Source: MPNP01 sp963668325
GTDB lineage: Bacteria > Pseudomonadota > Alphaproteobacteria > Rhodobacterales > Rhodobacteraceae
Assembly (NCBI GenBank): GCA_963668325.1
Contig: OY764222.1
Coordinates: 186,001 to 250,000, forward strand
Reading direction: 5' to 3'
Length of the DNA stretch: 64,000 nucleotides
A program made the position numbers and the translations under genes. Below the pieces are notes generated by a model. The model saw only the letters and a list, made by a program, of their open reading frames with translations. It was not told where the DNA came from and made no database searches. Below, in pieces: positions 1 through 9,686 of this stretch (positions within the stretch are counted from its first letter, which is position 1; each line of letters starts with the position of its first letter).

Positions 1-13
1 ATAGTAGTTCTGT

Positions 14-1102
14 TCATTGGTTCTGCTCCTGATCCTGTTGTGGAATTGAGATGTTCTTTACGATTTCATCCAGTGATAGAATTGGTAGGAAATTGGAATT
101 ACCATCCAAAATCAACTTTCCAACTGAACCATAAATCTTTTCTGTGGTTTCAATATGTAATCTTTTCCGGGTTACATCAGGGGCTTTTTGGTATTCTTCC
201 AGGACGGCAAGAAAACGACTGGCATCACCTTCCGCTTCATTGATAACCTGTGCGCGATAACCTTCGGCTTCCTCCAGCAATTGAGCTGATTCACCTCGGG
301 CACTCGCCAAAACCCGGTTAGCGTAGGCATCTGCCTGTTTTTCCAACCGATCCCTTTCCTGTTCTGCTGCCTGAACTTCCCGGAAACTGTTGATAACAGC
401 TCCTGGTGGGTCCGCCTTATCGAAGTTCACACGAACCACATTCATTCCAGATTCATAGCTATTCAAATTTGTCTGAATTGCTTCTCTTAGATCTGCTGCA
501 ACAACACCCCTGTCTCTGTTAAGGATTGGGGCTAATTCTGATCTGGCCATAATTTCCCGCATGGCCGATTCGGCCACAGCAATTATGGTTGTCTCCTGAT
601 CTCTTAGATTAAACAGGAACTTGGCAGGATCTGAAACATTCCAAACTACCTGGAAGCCTACATCAATGATATTTTCATCTCCAGTAAGCATCAAACCTGC
701 ATCCGAGCGCGCTCCGTCTCTAGCCCCGATATCTACCGTTCTTTCCCGGGTCACTTCAACAATTTCACGAGTTACCAAGGGCCACGGGGCAAAATTAAGC
801 CCAGGATTTCCGGTCGATGAATAGGCCCCAAGGAATAATTCGACCGATCTTTGTTCCGGTTTGACCGAATAGAAGGAATTATAACCCCAGAAGCCAATTA
901 TGGCCAATACTGCAATTAAATAAAAACTCTTGGGGATTTTGTTCCGTTCTCCACCGGGACGACCACCACCGCCTCCGCCGCCTCTATCTTTAAAGACACC
1001 TTTCAAGCGGTCACGACCCAAGTTGATCAGATCATCAACTTCCGGCATGTTGGGCCCCTTCTGGTTCCCATTTCCCCAAGGTCCATTCGAGTTGTTTGTC
1101 AT
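14..1102 (-). CDS. hflK: FtsH protease modulator HflK
   Basis: HflK is a membrane SPFH/band-7 protein that, with HflC, forms a large cage around the FtsH protease and restrains its action on membrane proteins. The protein (about 362 aa) has an Asn/Gly-rich N-terminus, a pure Gly run near residue 42, one membrane segment at about residues 59-77, then a band-7 domain and a long Ala/Glu-rich helical tail. I start at the ATG at 1102, which has GGGAG about 10 bases upstream and gives the usual Met-Thr-Asn-Asn opening. An in-frame start at 1144 would add 14 residues. hflC would be expected next, beyond the left edge. Family identity is clear; the exact start is less so. Confidence 0.93.
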   Translation of the reverse strand: MTNNSNGPWGNGNQKGPNMPEVDDLINLGRDRLKGVFKDRGGGGGGGRPGGERNKIPKSFYLIAVLAIIGFWGYNSFYSVKPEQRSVELFLGAYSSTGNPGLNFAPWPLVTREIVEVTRERTVDIGARDGARSDAGLMLTGDENIIDVGFQVVWNVSDPAKFLFNLRDQETTIIAVAESAMREIMARSELAPILNRDRGVVAADLREAIQTNLNSYESGMNVVRVNFDKADPPGAVINSFREVQAAEQERDRLEKQADAYANRVLASARGESAQLLEEAEGYRAQVINEAEGDASRFLAVLEEYQKAPDVTRKRLHIETTEKIYGSVGKLILDGNSNFLPILSLDEIVKNISIPQQDQEQNQ

Positions 1103-1187
1103 TTCAATATAAACTCCCAATCCGTTAGGGTTACCATTTGGCAACCCATAACTAAACTTGTTGCTTCTGGCTCAAATTTCAAGAACT

Positions 1188-2531
1188 TTAAATTGGATTA
1201 TGCAAGGTGACCAATTCTTCAGCCGCCGTGGGGTGAACTGCACAGGTCCGGTCAAAATCCTCTTTGGTAGCACCCATTTTAACAGCAATTCCAACCATTT
1301 GAATCATTTCTGCCGCACCAGAGCAGATAAGATGAACGCCTAAAACCTTTCTGTTAGCCTTGTTAACGACCAGTTTCATGAGATTTCGTTCATCCCGATT
1401 GGCAATGACATTTAGCATGGCTTTGAAAGTAGTTCGGTAAATTTCGACCTCAAATTTTTCCCTCGCCTCTTCTTCGGTGTATCCAACCGTGCCAATTTCG
1501 GGCCGTGTAAATACAGCAGTAGGAACACTTATGTGATCCACGGGGGTTGGTTCGCCCTCAAATACGGTGGCTACGAAACTCATCGCCTCCCTGATGGCAA
1601 CTGGCGTTAAGTTCAAACGGTTTGTTGCATCTCCTATGGCATACACCGAGGGAATTACTGTCTGTGAATATTCATCAACTACAACTGCTCCTGAAGAATT
1701 TGTTTGAACATGTATATTCTCGAGATTCAGCCCCCCTGTATTCGGTTTGCGTCCTGTTGCATACAGGATGAAATCAAATTCCTGTGATTTACCATCCTGA
1801 AAAAAAGCCCTTAAGCCATTACCTGATTTACTTATTCGATCGATAGTATGATTTAGCCTGACATCTATTCCTCTATTGGTCATTGCCTCTGAAAGGTGTT
1901 CTCTAATGTCATTGTCAAAACCTCTCAGAATTTGAGGTCCCCGGTAAATCTGGGTTACCTTGCTTCCCATACCATTAAATATACCAGCAAATTCACAAGC
2001 AATATACCCCCCGCCACAAATCAGAACTCTTTTGGGTAATTCCTTTAAATTGAAGACATCGTTTGATGTACTTACCAAATGTGATCCCTCAAACTTCGGG
2101 ACAAAAGGGCTACCTCCAGTAGCAATTAAAATTATCCTGGCTTTGTGGGTCTTCCCATCGTCGAGCTTGATGGTGTGAGGGTCTACCAAGGTAGCTCTGG
2201 AAGGAAAAAAATTGACCTTGGCCTTGTCAAGAAAAGATTGATAGATTCTTTCCAGATGATCAATCTCCTTGTTTTTGGTGGACTGAAACTTCTCAAAATT
2301 GAATGACGAAGAACCAACGTCCCAACCAAACCCCAAGGCATCATTGAAATAATCCTTGTAATCGGCGGCAAAAACCATCAACTTTTTTGGTACGCAACCT
2401 CGAATGACACAGGTACCGCCGAGCCTGTATTCCTCGGCCAAGCCTACCTTGAACCCTTTTTCAGAGGCTACTCTTGCAGCTCTGACACCACCGGACCCTC
2501 CACCAATCACAAACAAATCAAAATCAAACAT
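1188..2531 (-). CDS. gor: Glutathione-disulfide reductase
   Basis: FAD-dependent pyridine nucleotide-disulfide oxidoreductase that reduces oxidised glutathione with NADPH in the cytoplasm. Visible motifs are the N-terminal FAD Rossmann loop (VIGGGSGGVRAAR), the redox pair in GGTCVIRGCVPKK (Cys-x4-Cys, residues about 41 and 46), the second Rossmann loop (ICGGGYIACEFAG) followed by YRG, the usual arginine for the NADPH 2'-phosphate, and the C-terminal HPTAAEE motif carrying the catalytic His of the partner subunit. The start at 2531 has AGGTG upstream; the open frame extends 15 codons further without a better site. It lies about 80 bp downstream of rpiA on the same strand and may be co-transcribed. 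Length (447 aa) is normal. Confidence 0.95.
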   Translation of the reverse strand: MFDFDLFVIGGGSGGVRAARVASEKGFKVGLAEEYRLGGTCVIRGCVPKKLMVFAADYKDYFNDALGFGWDVGSSSFNFEKFQSTKNKEIDHLERIYQSFLDKAKVNFFPSRATLVDPHTIKLDDGKTHKARIILIATGGSPFVPKFEGSHLVSTSNDVFNLKELPKRVLICGGGYIACEFAGIFNGMGSKVTQIYRGPQILRGFDNDIREHLSEAMTNRGIDVRLNHTIDRISKSGNGLRAFFQDGKSQEFDFILYATGRKPNTGGLNLENIHVQTNSSGAVVVDEYSQTVIPSVYAIGDATNRLNLTPVAIREAMSFVATVFEGEPTPVDHISVPTAVFTRPEIGTVGYTEEEAREKFEVEIYRTTFKAMLNVIANRDERNLMKLVVNKANRKVLGVHLICSGAAEMIQMVGIAVKMGATKEDFDRTCAVHPTAAEELVTLHNPI

Positions 2532-2612
2532 TAAGCACCTGAAAAATTTCTTACTTCTACTGACCCCTACCAGCAAAAACTCTGGAAAATCCGAATTAGG
2601 CCATGGATTCGA

Positions 2613-3335
2613 TCAAATATTAGTACCAAATACTTCTATTTTTCCTTCCTTGGAACCTGCAATCACCTGATCACATAAACCAACGAAAAGACCACAATCA
2701 ACAACCCCGACAATTTTGTTCACGTCTTTCTCCAATTCCTGGGGATTATGAATTTTCTGAAAACAATAATCCACAATAAAATGACCTTCATCGGTAATAA
2801 ACAAGTCTTTACCACTGGTTCTCATTGACTTACTACTGAAATTATACCCTGAGAAACCAAATAGATCGTCCAGCCGTTGTAATGTAGACGCCCAACCGAA
2901 CCGAATGATTTCAATTGGCAAGGGAAACTTCCCCAAGGTTTTAACTCTTTTTGATTGGCTGGCAATGACTTTCATACTGTCAGCTGATGAGGCCACTATC
3001 TTTTCCTGAAGCAGAGCCCCACCACCACCTTTGATCAGATTCAATTCAGAATCAAATTCGTCGGCACCGTCAAGGACAAGGTCAAGGTGTCTTATTTCAG
3101 ATAAATCAGAAATCCTTAAGCCAAGGGATTCCGCCAATTTTGTAGTCCTGCTCGAAGTTGCAACAAATGTGAGTTCCAGTTCTTCCTGGAGGTTTCTTGA
3201 TCCGATTTCCTTTACCAGGGCTTCGGCAGTTGTTCCAGTACCCAAACCCACCTTCATTTTCGGTTCTAAATATCTCAGAGAAAATTTGGCAGCTGAACTT
3301 CTAGATAAATCTTGTTCTTCGGCTTGAATTCCCAT
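2613..3335 (-). CDS. rpiA: Ribose-5-phosphate isomerase A
   Basis: Interconverts ribose-5-phosphate and ribulose-5-phosphate in the non-oxidative pentose phosphate pathway. The phosphate loop GLGTGTTAEALV, the LDGADEFD motif and the KGGGGALLQEKIVA motif, which holds the catalytic residues, are all present in a 240-aa protein. The ATG at 3335 is preferred because GGAG lies about 10 bases upstream; a GTG five codons earlier (3350) overlaps that site. It is divergent from sdaA across a short intergenic region containing a perfect 7-bp inverted repeat (3361-3375). Confidence 0.95.
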   Translation of the reverse strand: MGIQAEEQDLSRSSAAKFSLRYLEPKMKVGLGTGTTAEALVKEIGSRNLQEELELTFVATSSRTTKLAESLGLRISDLSEIRHLDLVLDGADEFDSELNLIKGGGGALLQEKIVASSADSMKVIASQSKRVKTLGKFPLPIEIIRFGWASTLQRLDDLFGFSGYNFSSKSMRTSGKDLFITDEGHFIVDYCFQKIHNPQELEKDVNKIVGVVDCGLFVGLCDQVIAGSKEGKIEVFGTNI

Positions 3336-3360
3336 GCTATAACTCTCCACTTAATGTTGC

Positions 3361-3375
3361 TCAGTAAATTACTGA
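3361..3375. promoter_or_regulatory. Palindrome in the rpiA-sdaA divergent promoter region
   Basis: TCAGTAA-A-TTACTGA is a perfect inverted repeat with 7-bp arms around one central base, placed between the two divergent start codons (3335 and 3424). Its position and size fit a dimeric regulator's operator. No regulator gene lies next to it, and no family can be named from the bases alone. Confidence 0.35.
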
Positions 3376-3423
3376 ATTTGTAACATTTTAAAAATAAGTC
3401 TTATTCAGGTGGAGGGGACTTCC

Positions 3424-4797
3424 ATGTATGTAAGCACCTTTGATATCTTCAAAATTGGGGTAGGTCCATCAAGTTCCCACACCATGGGACCAATGGTAGC
3501 TGGCAACAGATTCCGTAATTCCATCGAACATTTTACAAATAATCCCAAGGGATTGAGAGCAACCTTGCATGGCTCCCTTGCTTATACAGGCAAAGGACAT
3601 GCAACTGACCGGGCCCTGATTCTTGGGTTGGCAGGCATGGTGCCGGAATACTACCATTATGAGCGGGCCGAGCAAATTCTGGCAAAAATAAACTCCCTTC
3701 ACACTATCTCGCTGGATACAGGGACCGTGCTTGAATTTAATCCAGCCCTGCACCTGATTTTTGACTACCAGACCAAATTACCCGCCCATACCAACGGATT
3801 GGCACTTAGCTTAGTAGACAATAATGAAAATAACCTATTCAAGGAAAAATATTATTCCATTGGGGGTGGATTTGTTCTGACCGAAGAAGAAATGAACAAT
3901 CCCGTTTCTGTGGAACAACTCAAGGTACCCTTTGAATATTCATCCATGGAGGAATTACTGAACATTACCCAAGAAACCCAAAAATCCATTTATGAAATTA
4001 TCCTTGGGAATGAGGAGGCAATGCGATCTCCTGTAGAAGTTCACGACCTGATTATTGAAATTTGGATGGTCATGAACCACTGCATTGAAATGGGGATGAG
4101 TTCCAAGGGAATCTTGCCCGGGGGATTGGGAGTTCAAAGAAGGGCCGGGATGATGTATGAAGCTCTGCTCGAAGAAAAGAGTCGGTCCAACCTTTTGGCA
4201 CCTCATACCATAAATGACTGGATTTCGGCCTACGCCATGGCAGTAAACGAAGAAAATGCCAATGGTGGACAGGTCGTAACTGCTCCTACGAACGGGGCTG
4301 CGGGTGTGGTACCGGCAACCCTGAAATATTATCTTGATCATGTACCTAATTCCTCCGGGGATAAGGTGCCGGAGTTTCTGTTTACAGCTGCAGCGGTCGG
4401 GGGCATTATCAAATCAAACGCCTCGATTTCAGGTGCCGAATGTGGATGTCAGGCGGAAGTCGGATCAGCCTCAGCGATGGCTGCTGCAGGGCTATGTGCT
4501 GTCTTGGGAGGAACTCCTCGCCAAGTCGAGAATGCTTCCGAGATTGCTTTGGAACACCATCTTGGAATGATTTGCGACCCAATCAAGGGCTTGGTTCAGG
4601 TTCCCTGCATTGAAAGGAATGGCTTGGGAGCAATCAAGGCTGTTTCTGCTGCCTCGTTAAGTTTGAGAGGAACCGGGCAACATATAGTTCCCCTTGATTC
4701 ATGTATTCAAACCATGTATCAAACCGGTTTGGACATGAATGAAAAATATAAGGAAACATCACTTGGTGGTTTGGCCGTTAATGTCCCGAATTGTTGA
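3424..4797 (+). CDS. sdaA: L-serine ammonia-lyase, iron-sulfur type
   Basis: Deaminates L-serine to pyruvate with a [4Fe-4S] cluster. The single-chain form is seen: an N-terminal beta-chain domain opening with IGVGPSSSHTMGPM, then the alpha-chain domain with the serine-binding loop APTNGAAGVVPA and the cluster cysteines in GAECGCQAEVGSASAM and CDPIKGLVQVPC. Length is 457 aa. The ATG at 3424 has a strong GGAGGGG 5-11 bases upstream; a GTG at 3409 is in frame but would sit on that site. It is divergent from rpiA and convergent with the thiamine pyrophosphokinase gene. The enzyme class is oxygen sensitive. Confidence 0.95.
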   Translation: MYVSTFDIFKIGVGPSSSHTMGPMVAGNRFRNSIEHFTNNPKGLRATLHGSLAYTGKGHATDRALILGLAGMVPEYYHYERAEQILAKINSLHTISLDTGTVLEFNPALHLIFDYQTKLPAHTNGLALSLVDNNENNLFKEKYYSIGGGFVLTEEEMNNPVSVEQLKVPFEYSSMEELLNITQETQKSIYEIILGNEEAMRSPVEVHDLIIEIWMVMNHCIEMGMSSKGILPGGLGVQRRAGMMYEALLEEKSRSNLLAPHTINDWISAYAMAVNEENANGGQVVTAPTNGAAGVVPATLKYYLDHVPNSSGDKVPEFLFTAAAVGGIIKSNASISGAECGCQAEVGSASAMAAAGLCAVLGGTPRQVENASEIALEHHLGMICDPIKGLVQVPCIERNGLGAIKAVSAASLSLRGTGQHIVPLDSCIQTMYQTGLDMNEKYKETSLGGLAVNVPNC

Positions 4798-4839
4798 CCA
4801 GGAAATGTAAACTTCCATAGCGTTTTTGTTCTGGCTGAT

Positions 4840-5553
4840 TTACCAACCGGATGCTACCCTGAGATCCTTAATTACGCTTGCCAGATTGGTATTGGGTAGG
4901 ATGACAATCATGCTTGGATCACTGAATTCCAGCCAAATCTTTGTTTGCTGAACGTAGTTTGATATCCCGGTCATACCTTCGGGGTTGAAATCTATATCAT
5001 CAATTTCCCAATTTAATCCCTGTGATTTTCCTCGCATTTTTTTAAAGGGAAAGAGAGAAATTCTTTCGTGTAAAGGAAGAGTAAGGCTTAATTCTGAAGG
5101 CCCCAAAAAGCACAGATCAGAATTGTTTAGAAACAAGAGATTTTTTTGTGGATATTTAAGAAGGCTATTACAAGCCCCCAAGGCATGATCAAATCTGTCC
5201 CCAAGGACCCCTACTGCCAAAATGTACGGAGCTGATATTGATCCAATACATTTGTCCAGATCAGTTCTGTCCTGATCAAGAATTTGAATCGTTTTCTGCT
5301 TGAATCTTTTCCTATTTTCTTCGGTTAAAGAATCCAGGTCCCCTATAATCAGGTTGGGTTCAAAACCATACTCAATGATGGTTTCCGTACCCCCATCAAC
5401 ACCTACCAAAATGGGGGTATGTTCTATTGCCCTCTGAATTTCAGAAGGGGTACAAGTACCCCCACCAACTAAAGTTACACCTTGATCAAAAGTTTCAATT
5501 GGGGATCCTACTTGCAACTTATTCCAAAACCTCGGGCCAGTTTTTGTCACCAC
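4840..5553 (-). CDS. Thiamine diphosphokinase-like protein
   Basis: Probably transfers pyrophosphate from ATP to thiamine, making the thiamine diphosphate cofactor. The N-terminal half has LVGVDGGTETIIEYGFEPN followed by IIGDLDSL and DQDRTDLDK, the Asp-rich nucleotide and Mg-binding signature of the TPK catalytic domain, then GVLGDRFDHALG. The C-terminal beta-rich part fits the thiamine-binding domain. The first start (GTG, 5553) overlaps the end of the YHS gene by about 35 bases, while a TTG at 5517 would remove the overlap; I cannot decide between them. Length is 237 or 225 aa. Confidence 0.82.
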   Translation of the reverse strand: MVTKTGPRFWNKLQVGSPIETFDQGVTLVGGGTCTPSEIQRAIEHTPILVGVDGGTETIIEYGFEPNLIIGDLDSLTEENRKRFKQKTIQILDQDRTDLDKCIGSISAPYILAVGVLGDRFDHALGACNSLLKYPQKNLLFLNNSDLCFLGPSELSLTLPLHERISLFPFKKMRGKSQGLNWEIDDIDFNPEGMTGISNYVQQTKIWLEFSDPSMIVILPNTNLASVIKDLRVASGW

Positions 5554-5962
5554 TTACAATATAATTTTGCATATTCTGACGCCAGCGTCTCTCTACACCC
5601 TTGCTATAGTTCAGGTATAGTTTGCCTTCATGCACGGTGAAAGCTTCTGGTACAGTTGATGCAGTATAACCATTGGCCACCGCGTAGGCACAATATCCAC
5701 CATATTGGGGCGCATAATCCTCGGGCGAGGCCATGAACTTGTCCAAATTTTCTTGGGAGATAAATTTCCAGGTTGCTCCCATCCAATCGTAGGAAAATTC
5801 CTCACTTCCTTCGTTAGCAGAAATTTGTTCAATGTAGGCAACTGGATCATAGCCATTGATAGCTATGCCTTTTTTAGCAAAAATCGGTGGCTCCATTGAA
5901 CTTACACCTGAAACTGTCAGGCCAAGCAAAACAAAAAACGTAACAATAATTTTTCTAAACAT
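5519..5962 (-). CDS. Secreted YHS-domain protein
   Basis: A 147-aa protein with a signal peptide (MFRKIIVTFFVLLGL, cleavage probably near residue 22) and one YHS domain, recognisable from AINGYDPVAYIEQ, the aromatic-rich FSYDWMGATWKFIS and PEDYAPQYGGYCAYAVANG. YHS domains of this type are common in exported proteins of marine proteobacteria. A metal-related role is often assumed but not shown. The ATG at 5962 has a strong GGAGG just upstream; an earlier ATG at 5986 does not. The thiamine pyrophosphokinase gene overlaps its 3' end, suggesting translational coupling. Confidence 0.85.
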   Translation of the reverse strand: MFRKIIVTFFVLLGLTVSGVSSMEPPIFAKKGIAINGYDPVAYIEQISANEGSEEFSYDWMGATWKFISQENLDKFMASPEDYAPQYGGYCAYAVANGYTASTVPEAFTVHEGKLYLNYSKGVERRWRQNMQNYIVSGDKNWPEVLE

Positions 5963-6012
5963 ATTTCCTCCAGAAAATTTCTTCATTTTATCCTATAAAT
6001 TTGCTTTTCATT

Positions 6013-7665
6013 CTATATCAATCTGGAACGCTTGATCGCAGCTTCAATGAATCCGGCAAACAAAGGGTGTGGAGAGAAAGGCTGGGATTTTAACTCGGGA
6101 TGAAACTGTACCCCAACAAACCAAGGATGTTTTTTGAGTTCCATGATCTCGGGCAGGTTTCCATCGGGTGACAAGCCTGAAAACACCACACCTTCTGTTT
6201 CAAGTCTATCCTTGTATTTTATGTCAACCTCATATCTATGGCGATGTCTTTCGGAAATCTCGCAGCAACCATAAATTCTTTCAACCAGGCTTCCCTTTAT
6301 TAACTTTGCAGGATAAGCCCCCAAACGCATGGTTGCCCCCATATCATCTCCCATGGCTCGAGTTACTTTCTCGCCGTCCTGAATCCATTTTTTCAAATAG
6401 AAAATCACAGGAGTTAACTCTTCGGTGGCATTTTCCTGTTTATCTAGACTAAACTCTTCCGATCCTGCACTGTCAATTCCCAAGAGATTCCTAACCAACT
6501 CAATTACGGCCATTTGCATACCCAAACAAATGCCAAAGTAGGGCACGTTATTTTTTCTGGCAAAGCCGGCCGCCTTGATCTTTCCTTCTGATCCTCTCTT
6601 ACCAAAACCACCTGGAATTAAAATTGCGTGACAACCCGTGAGGTAAGGTGCTGGGTCCTCTTCTTCAAAAACTTCCGCCCGGATCCATTTGGTTTCAACC
6701 TCTACCCTATTGGCAATTCCTCCATGAGTAAGTGCCTCGCTTATTGATTTATATGCATCGTCCAGGCCAGTATATTTTCCAACAATGGCCACACGAACCT
6801 TTCCCTCTGGATTGGCAATCCGGTTCTTGACCTCATACCACTTTTTCAGATTTGGTTCTGGAAAAGAAGTCATGCCGAATGCTTTTAAAACTGCCAAATC
6901 CAATCCTTGCTCATGATAGAGTGTGGGTGCCTCATAAATTGATTTTAAATCGGGTGAGGAAATAACCGCATTTGGTTCCACATTGCAAAACAAAGCTATT
7001 TTCTTACGTTCCTTGTCCGGGATTGGTAAATTTGAACGGCATACTAGGATATCGGGAGCTATCCCTATCGAACGCAACTCCTTGACTGAGTGCTGTGTCG
7101 GCTTGGTTTTTATTTCGTTACAAACATCTAGGTAAGGGATAAGGGTTACGTGTATAAATACACAACTACCGGGACCATTTTCCTGAGCAAACTGTCGGAG
7201 GGCTTCAAAAAAAGGCAAGCCTTCAATATCTCCTACGGTTCCCCCTATTTCACAAAGCATGAAATCGGTATCTTCAAATTCCTGAGATATAAAGCGTTTT
7301 ATTTCATCCGTTACATGTGGAATCACCTGGATGGTATCCCCCAGATATTCCCCCTGCCGTTCCTTATCCAACACACTCTGATAAATTCTACCTGAGGAGG
7401 TCGAATCCAAGGAACTTGCTGCGACACCGGTAAACCGTTCATAGTGTCCCACATCAAGATCTGTTTCAGCGCCGTCATCGGTGACAAAAACCTCGCCATG
7501 TTCAAAGGGGCTTAATGTTCCTGGATCAACATTCAGGTAAGGATCCAGTTTCCTTAATCTGACACCATAACCTCTAGCCTGGAGCAGGGCCCCTAATGCA
7601 GCAGAAGTCAAACCTTTCCCGAGAGAGGAAACAACACCTCCCGTGATAAAAACGTATCTAGTCAA
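6013..7665 (-). CDS. pyrG: CTP synthase
   Basis: Makes CTP from UTP, ATP and glutamine. The N-terminal synthetase domain starts with YVFITGGVVSSLGKGLTSA (P-loop) and continues with DPYLNVDPGTLSPFEHGEVFV. The C-terminal class I glutaminase domain has FGICLGMQMAVIE with the nucleophilic Cys and the His-Glu pair in VQFHPELKSQP. At 550 aa it is full length. The apparent start is TTG (7665). It follows secG on the same strand after about 180 bp, an order common in alphaproteobacteria. Confidence 0.97.
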   Translation of the reverse strand: MTRYVFITGGVVSSLGKGLTSAALGALLQARGYGVRLRKLDPYLNVDPGTLSPFEHGEVFVTDDGAETDLDVGHYERFTGVAASSLDSTSSGRIYQSVLDKERQGEYLGDTIQVIPHVTDEIKRFISQEFEDTDFMLCEIGGTVGDIEGLPFFEALRQFAQENGPGSCVFIHVTLIPYLDVCNEIKTKPTQHSVKELRSIGIAPDILVCRSNLPIPDKERKKIALFCNVEPNAVISSPDLKSIYEAPTLYHEQGLDLAVLKAFGMTSFPEPNLKKWYEVKNRIANPEGKVRVAIVGKYTGLDDAYKSISEALTHGGIANRVEVETKWIRAEVFEEEDPAPYLTGCHAILIPGGFGKRGSEGKIKAAGFARKNNVPYFGICLGMQMAVIELVRNLLGIDSAGSEEFSLDKQENATEELTPVIFYLKKWIQDGEKVTRAMGDDMGATMRLGAYPAKLIKGSLVERIYGCCEISERHRHRYEVDIKYKDRLETEGVVFSGLSPDGNLPEIMELKKHPWFVGVQFHPELKSQPFSPHPLFAGFIEAAIKRSRLI

Positions 7666-7849
7666 ATGAGGTAAATCTCCCGTAAATGAATATCCGTTTT
7701 AGGATATTTCTTAAACAACTACGGGTTTATTATCTAACGATATATCAAAAATAAAATCAAGTAATTAACTGATTTTTTCCCATAAAGTGTTTCAGTTTGT
7801 GGAAACCACAATTGACCTGCCGATCAGCCGGAATTTATAGTTTAAGAAA

Positions 7850-8203
7850 TTATTCAGTCTTGGGAGGAAGTGCTGGTTCATCAGTTCCAGTAGGAGGGAG
7901 TAACTCATCAGGGTCTAACTGCAAGGTCTCGTTACCGTCACCTGATTCAACTCCCAATCTTTCCACGACCGAATCTCTTGATTGGTCACTTGCCGTTAAA
8001 ATAGTGAGAGAAATTGAAGTCACCAGAAATAAAACAGCAAACACCCAGGTTAATTTACCGAGTCCTGTTATTGAACCTCGCCCCGATAGCATATTGCCAC
8101 CCCCGCCAATTCCTAATCCACCACCCTCTGATCTTTGCAATAGAACGATTCCAATGAGAATCAGGGCAAGGATTAGGTGAACAACCAGAACGATGTTACT
8201 CAT
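7850..8203 (-). CDS. secG: Preprotein translocase subunit SecG
   Basis: Small inner-membrane partner of the SecYEG channel. Two hydrophobic segments (residues about 3-20 and 58-72) flank the conserved cytosolic loop VLLQRSEGGGLGIGGG, then a Gly-rich turn precedes the second helix. The polar C-terminal tail rich in Asp, Glu and Pro is variable in the family. Length is 117 aa with an ATG start. It lies directly upstream of pyrG and is divergent from purA. Confidence 0.93.
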   Translation of the reverse strand: MSNIVLVVHLILALILIGIVLLQRSEGGGLGIGGGGNMLSGRGSITGLGKLTWVFAVLFLVTSISLTILTASDQSRDSVVERLGVESGDGNETLQLDPDELLPPTGTDEPALPPKTE

Positions 8204-8375
8204 TTAAGATTAACCTATAAGAAATTGTATTAACTGAACAGTTGGAAAGTAATCAGCCTTATCCCATTTTCAAGGTGAACTATCCCAATTTTAGGGCAAA
8301 TGCTGTAATTGAGGGATAGATTAATCTAAATCTTCGGGGCTAACAATTACAGATGCCCTAACAAGGAGAAAACTA

Positions 8376-9677
8376 TTGCGTAATATCGTCATTGTGGGTC
8401 TTCAATGGGGAGATGAAGGCAAGGGGAAGATCGTTGATTGGTTGGCCGAAAAGGCTGATGTCGTAGTACGATTCCAAGGCGGGCAGAATGCAGGCCATAC
8501 GATAAAAACCTCGAACCAGACCTTCAAACTATCTCAGTTACCTTCTGGCATCTTGAGGCCGGGTAAAGTTGGTGTGATTGGTAGCGGAGTCGTTTTGGAC
8601 CCCTTTAGTTTGATCAAGGAAATAAAAAACATTCAGACAAAGGGAATCAATATCAATGCAGAGAACCTGGTGATAGCAGAGAACACCTCCTTATTATTAC
8701 CGGTCCATATTGAGATGGATAGAATCAGGGAAGAAAAATCAGGAACAAAAAAAATTGGTACGACAGGAAAGGGCATAGGTCCCGCCTATGAGGACAGGGT
8801 TGGCAGAAGAGCCGTAAAGGTAGGTGACCTAAAGGATGTTAAGGATTTGGATAAGGCTCTTGATAAGTTGGTGAATCACCATAACGTCTTGCGAAGGGGA
8901 TTGGAGGTCCCTGAAATTGATAAGGAGGAACTGTTTGGAAATCTTAAAAATATAGCGCCATCAATTTCAGAATTTGCCAAATCCACTTGGTGGATAAGTC
9001 AAAACTTGGTCAAGGCTGGCAAAAAGGTCTTGTTCGAAGGTGCTCAGGGAACTTTCCTTGATATTGATCACGGTACATATCCTTTTGTAACCTCTTCTTC
9101 CACCGTTGCTGGCAATGCCGCTACAGGTTCAGCAGTCGGACCGCAGGATTTGGGCTTTGTTCTTGGAATTTGTAAAGCTTACCAGACCAGAGTTGGTGAG
9201 GGCCCTTTCCCAACTGAGCTCTTTAATACTGAAGGCAAAACACTCGCTGCGAAAGGGCATGAATTTGGAACTGTAACCGGTCGCCCCCGTAGATGTGGAT
9301 GGATTGATGTATCTATGGTCAAAATGGCTTGTTCTCTTTCGGGCGTCAATGGCATTGCCCTGATGAAAATGGATGTCCTGGATGATTTTGATGAAGTGAA
9401 AATTGGAGTAGGATACCGCCTGGGCCAAGAAAAATTGGACCATTTACCTTATCAGGTTAGCCTGCAGCAAAAACTCGAACCCATTTATGAAACTCTACCT
9501 GGATGGAAACAGTCAACATCTGGCATAAGGAACAAGGATGATCTGCCAATAAATGCAGTACAATACATTAAAAGGTTGGAAACCTTGATTGGATGCCCCA
9601 TTATGTTGGTATCCAATTCACCGCTCAGGGAAGATACGATAATATATTCACAACAAATGCAGCATTTTCTTCAATGA
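8376..9677 (+). CDS. purA: Adenylosuccinate synthase
   Basis: Catalyses the GTP-dependent joining of IMP and aspartate in AMP synthesis. Diagnostic stretches are VGLQWGDEGKGKIVDWL at the N-terminus, FQGGQNAGHTI, GTTGKGIGPAYEDR and FEGAQGTFLDIDHGTYPFVT. The length of 433 aa is standard. The start is TTG at 8376 with a good AAGGAG seven bases upstream. A DUF2842 gene follows 9 bases after its stop codon and is probably co-transcribed. Confidence 0.97.
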   Translation: MRNIVIVGLQWGDEGKGKIVDWLAEKADVVVRFQGGQNAGHTIKTSNQTFKLSQLPSGILRPGKVGVIGSGVVLDPFSLIKEIKNIQTKGININAENLVIAENTSLLLPVHIEMDRIREEKSGTKKIGTTGKGIGPAYEDRVGRRAVKVGDLKDVKDLDKALDKLVNHHNVLRRGLEVPEIDKEELFGNLKNIAPSISEFAKSTWWISQNLVKAGKKVLFEGAQGTFLDIDHGTYPFVTSSSTVAGNAATGSAVGPQDLGFVLGICKAYQTRVGEGPFPTELFNTEGKTLAAKGHEFGTVTGRPRRCGWIDVSMVKMACSLSGVNGIALMKMDVLDDFDEVKIGVGYRLGQEKLDHLPYQVSLQQKLEPIYETLPGWKQSTSGIRNKDDLPINAVQYIKRLETLIGCPIMLVSNSPLREDTIIYSQQMQHFLQ

Positions 9678-9686
9678 TCGCCTGAA

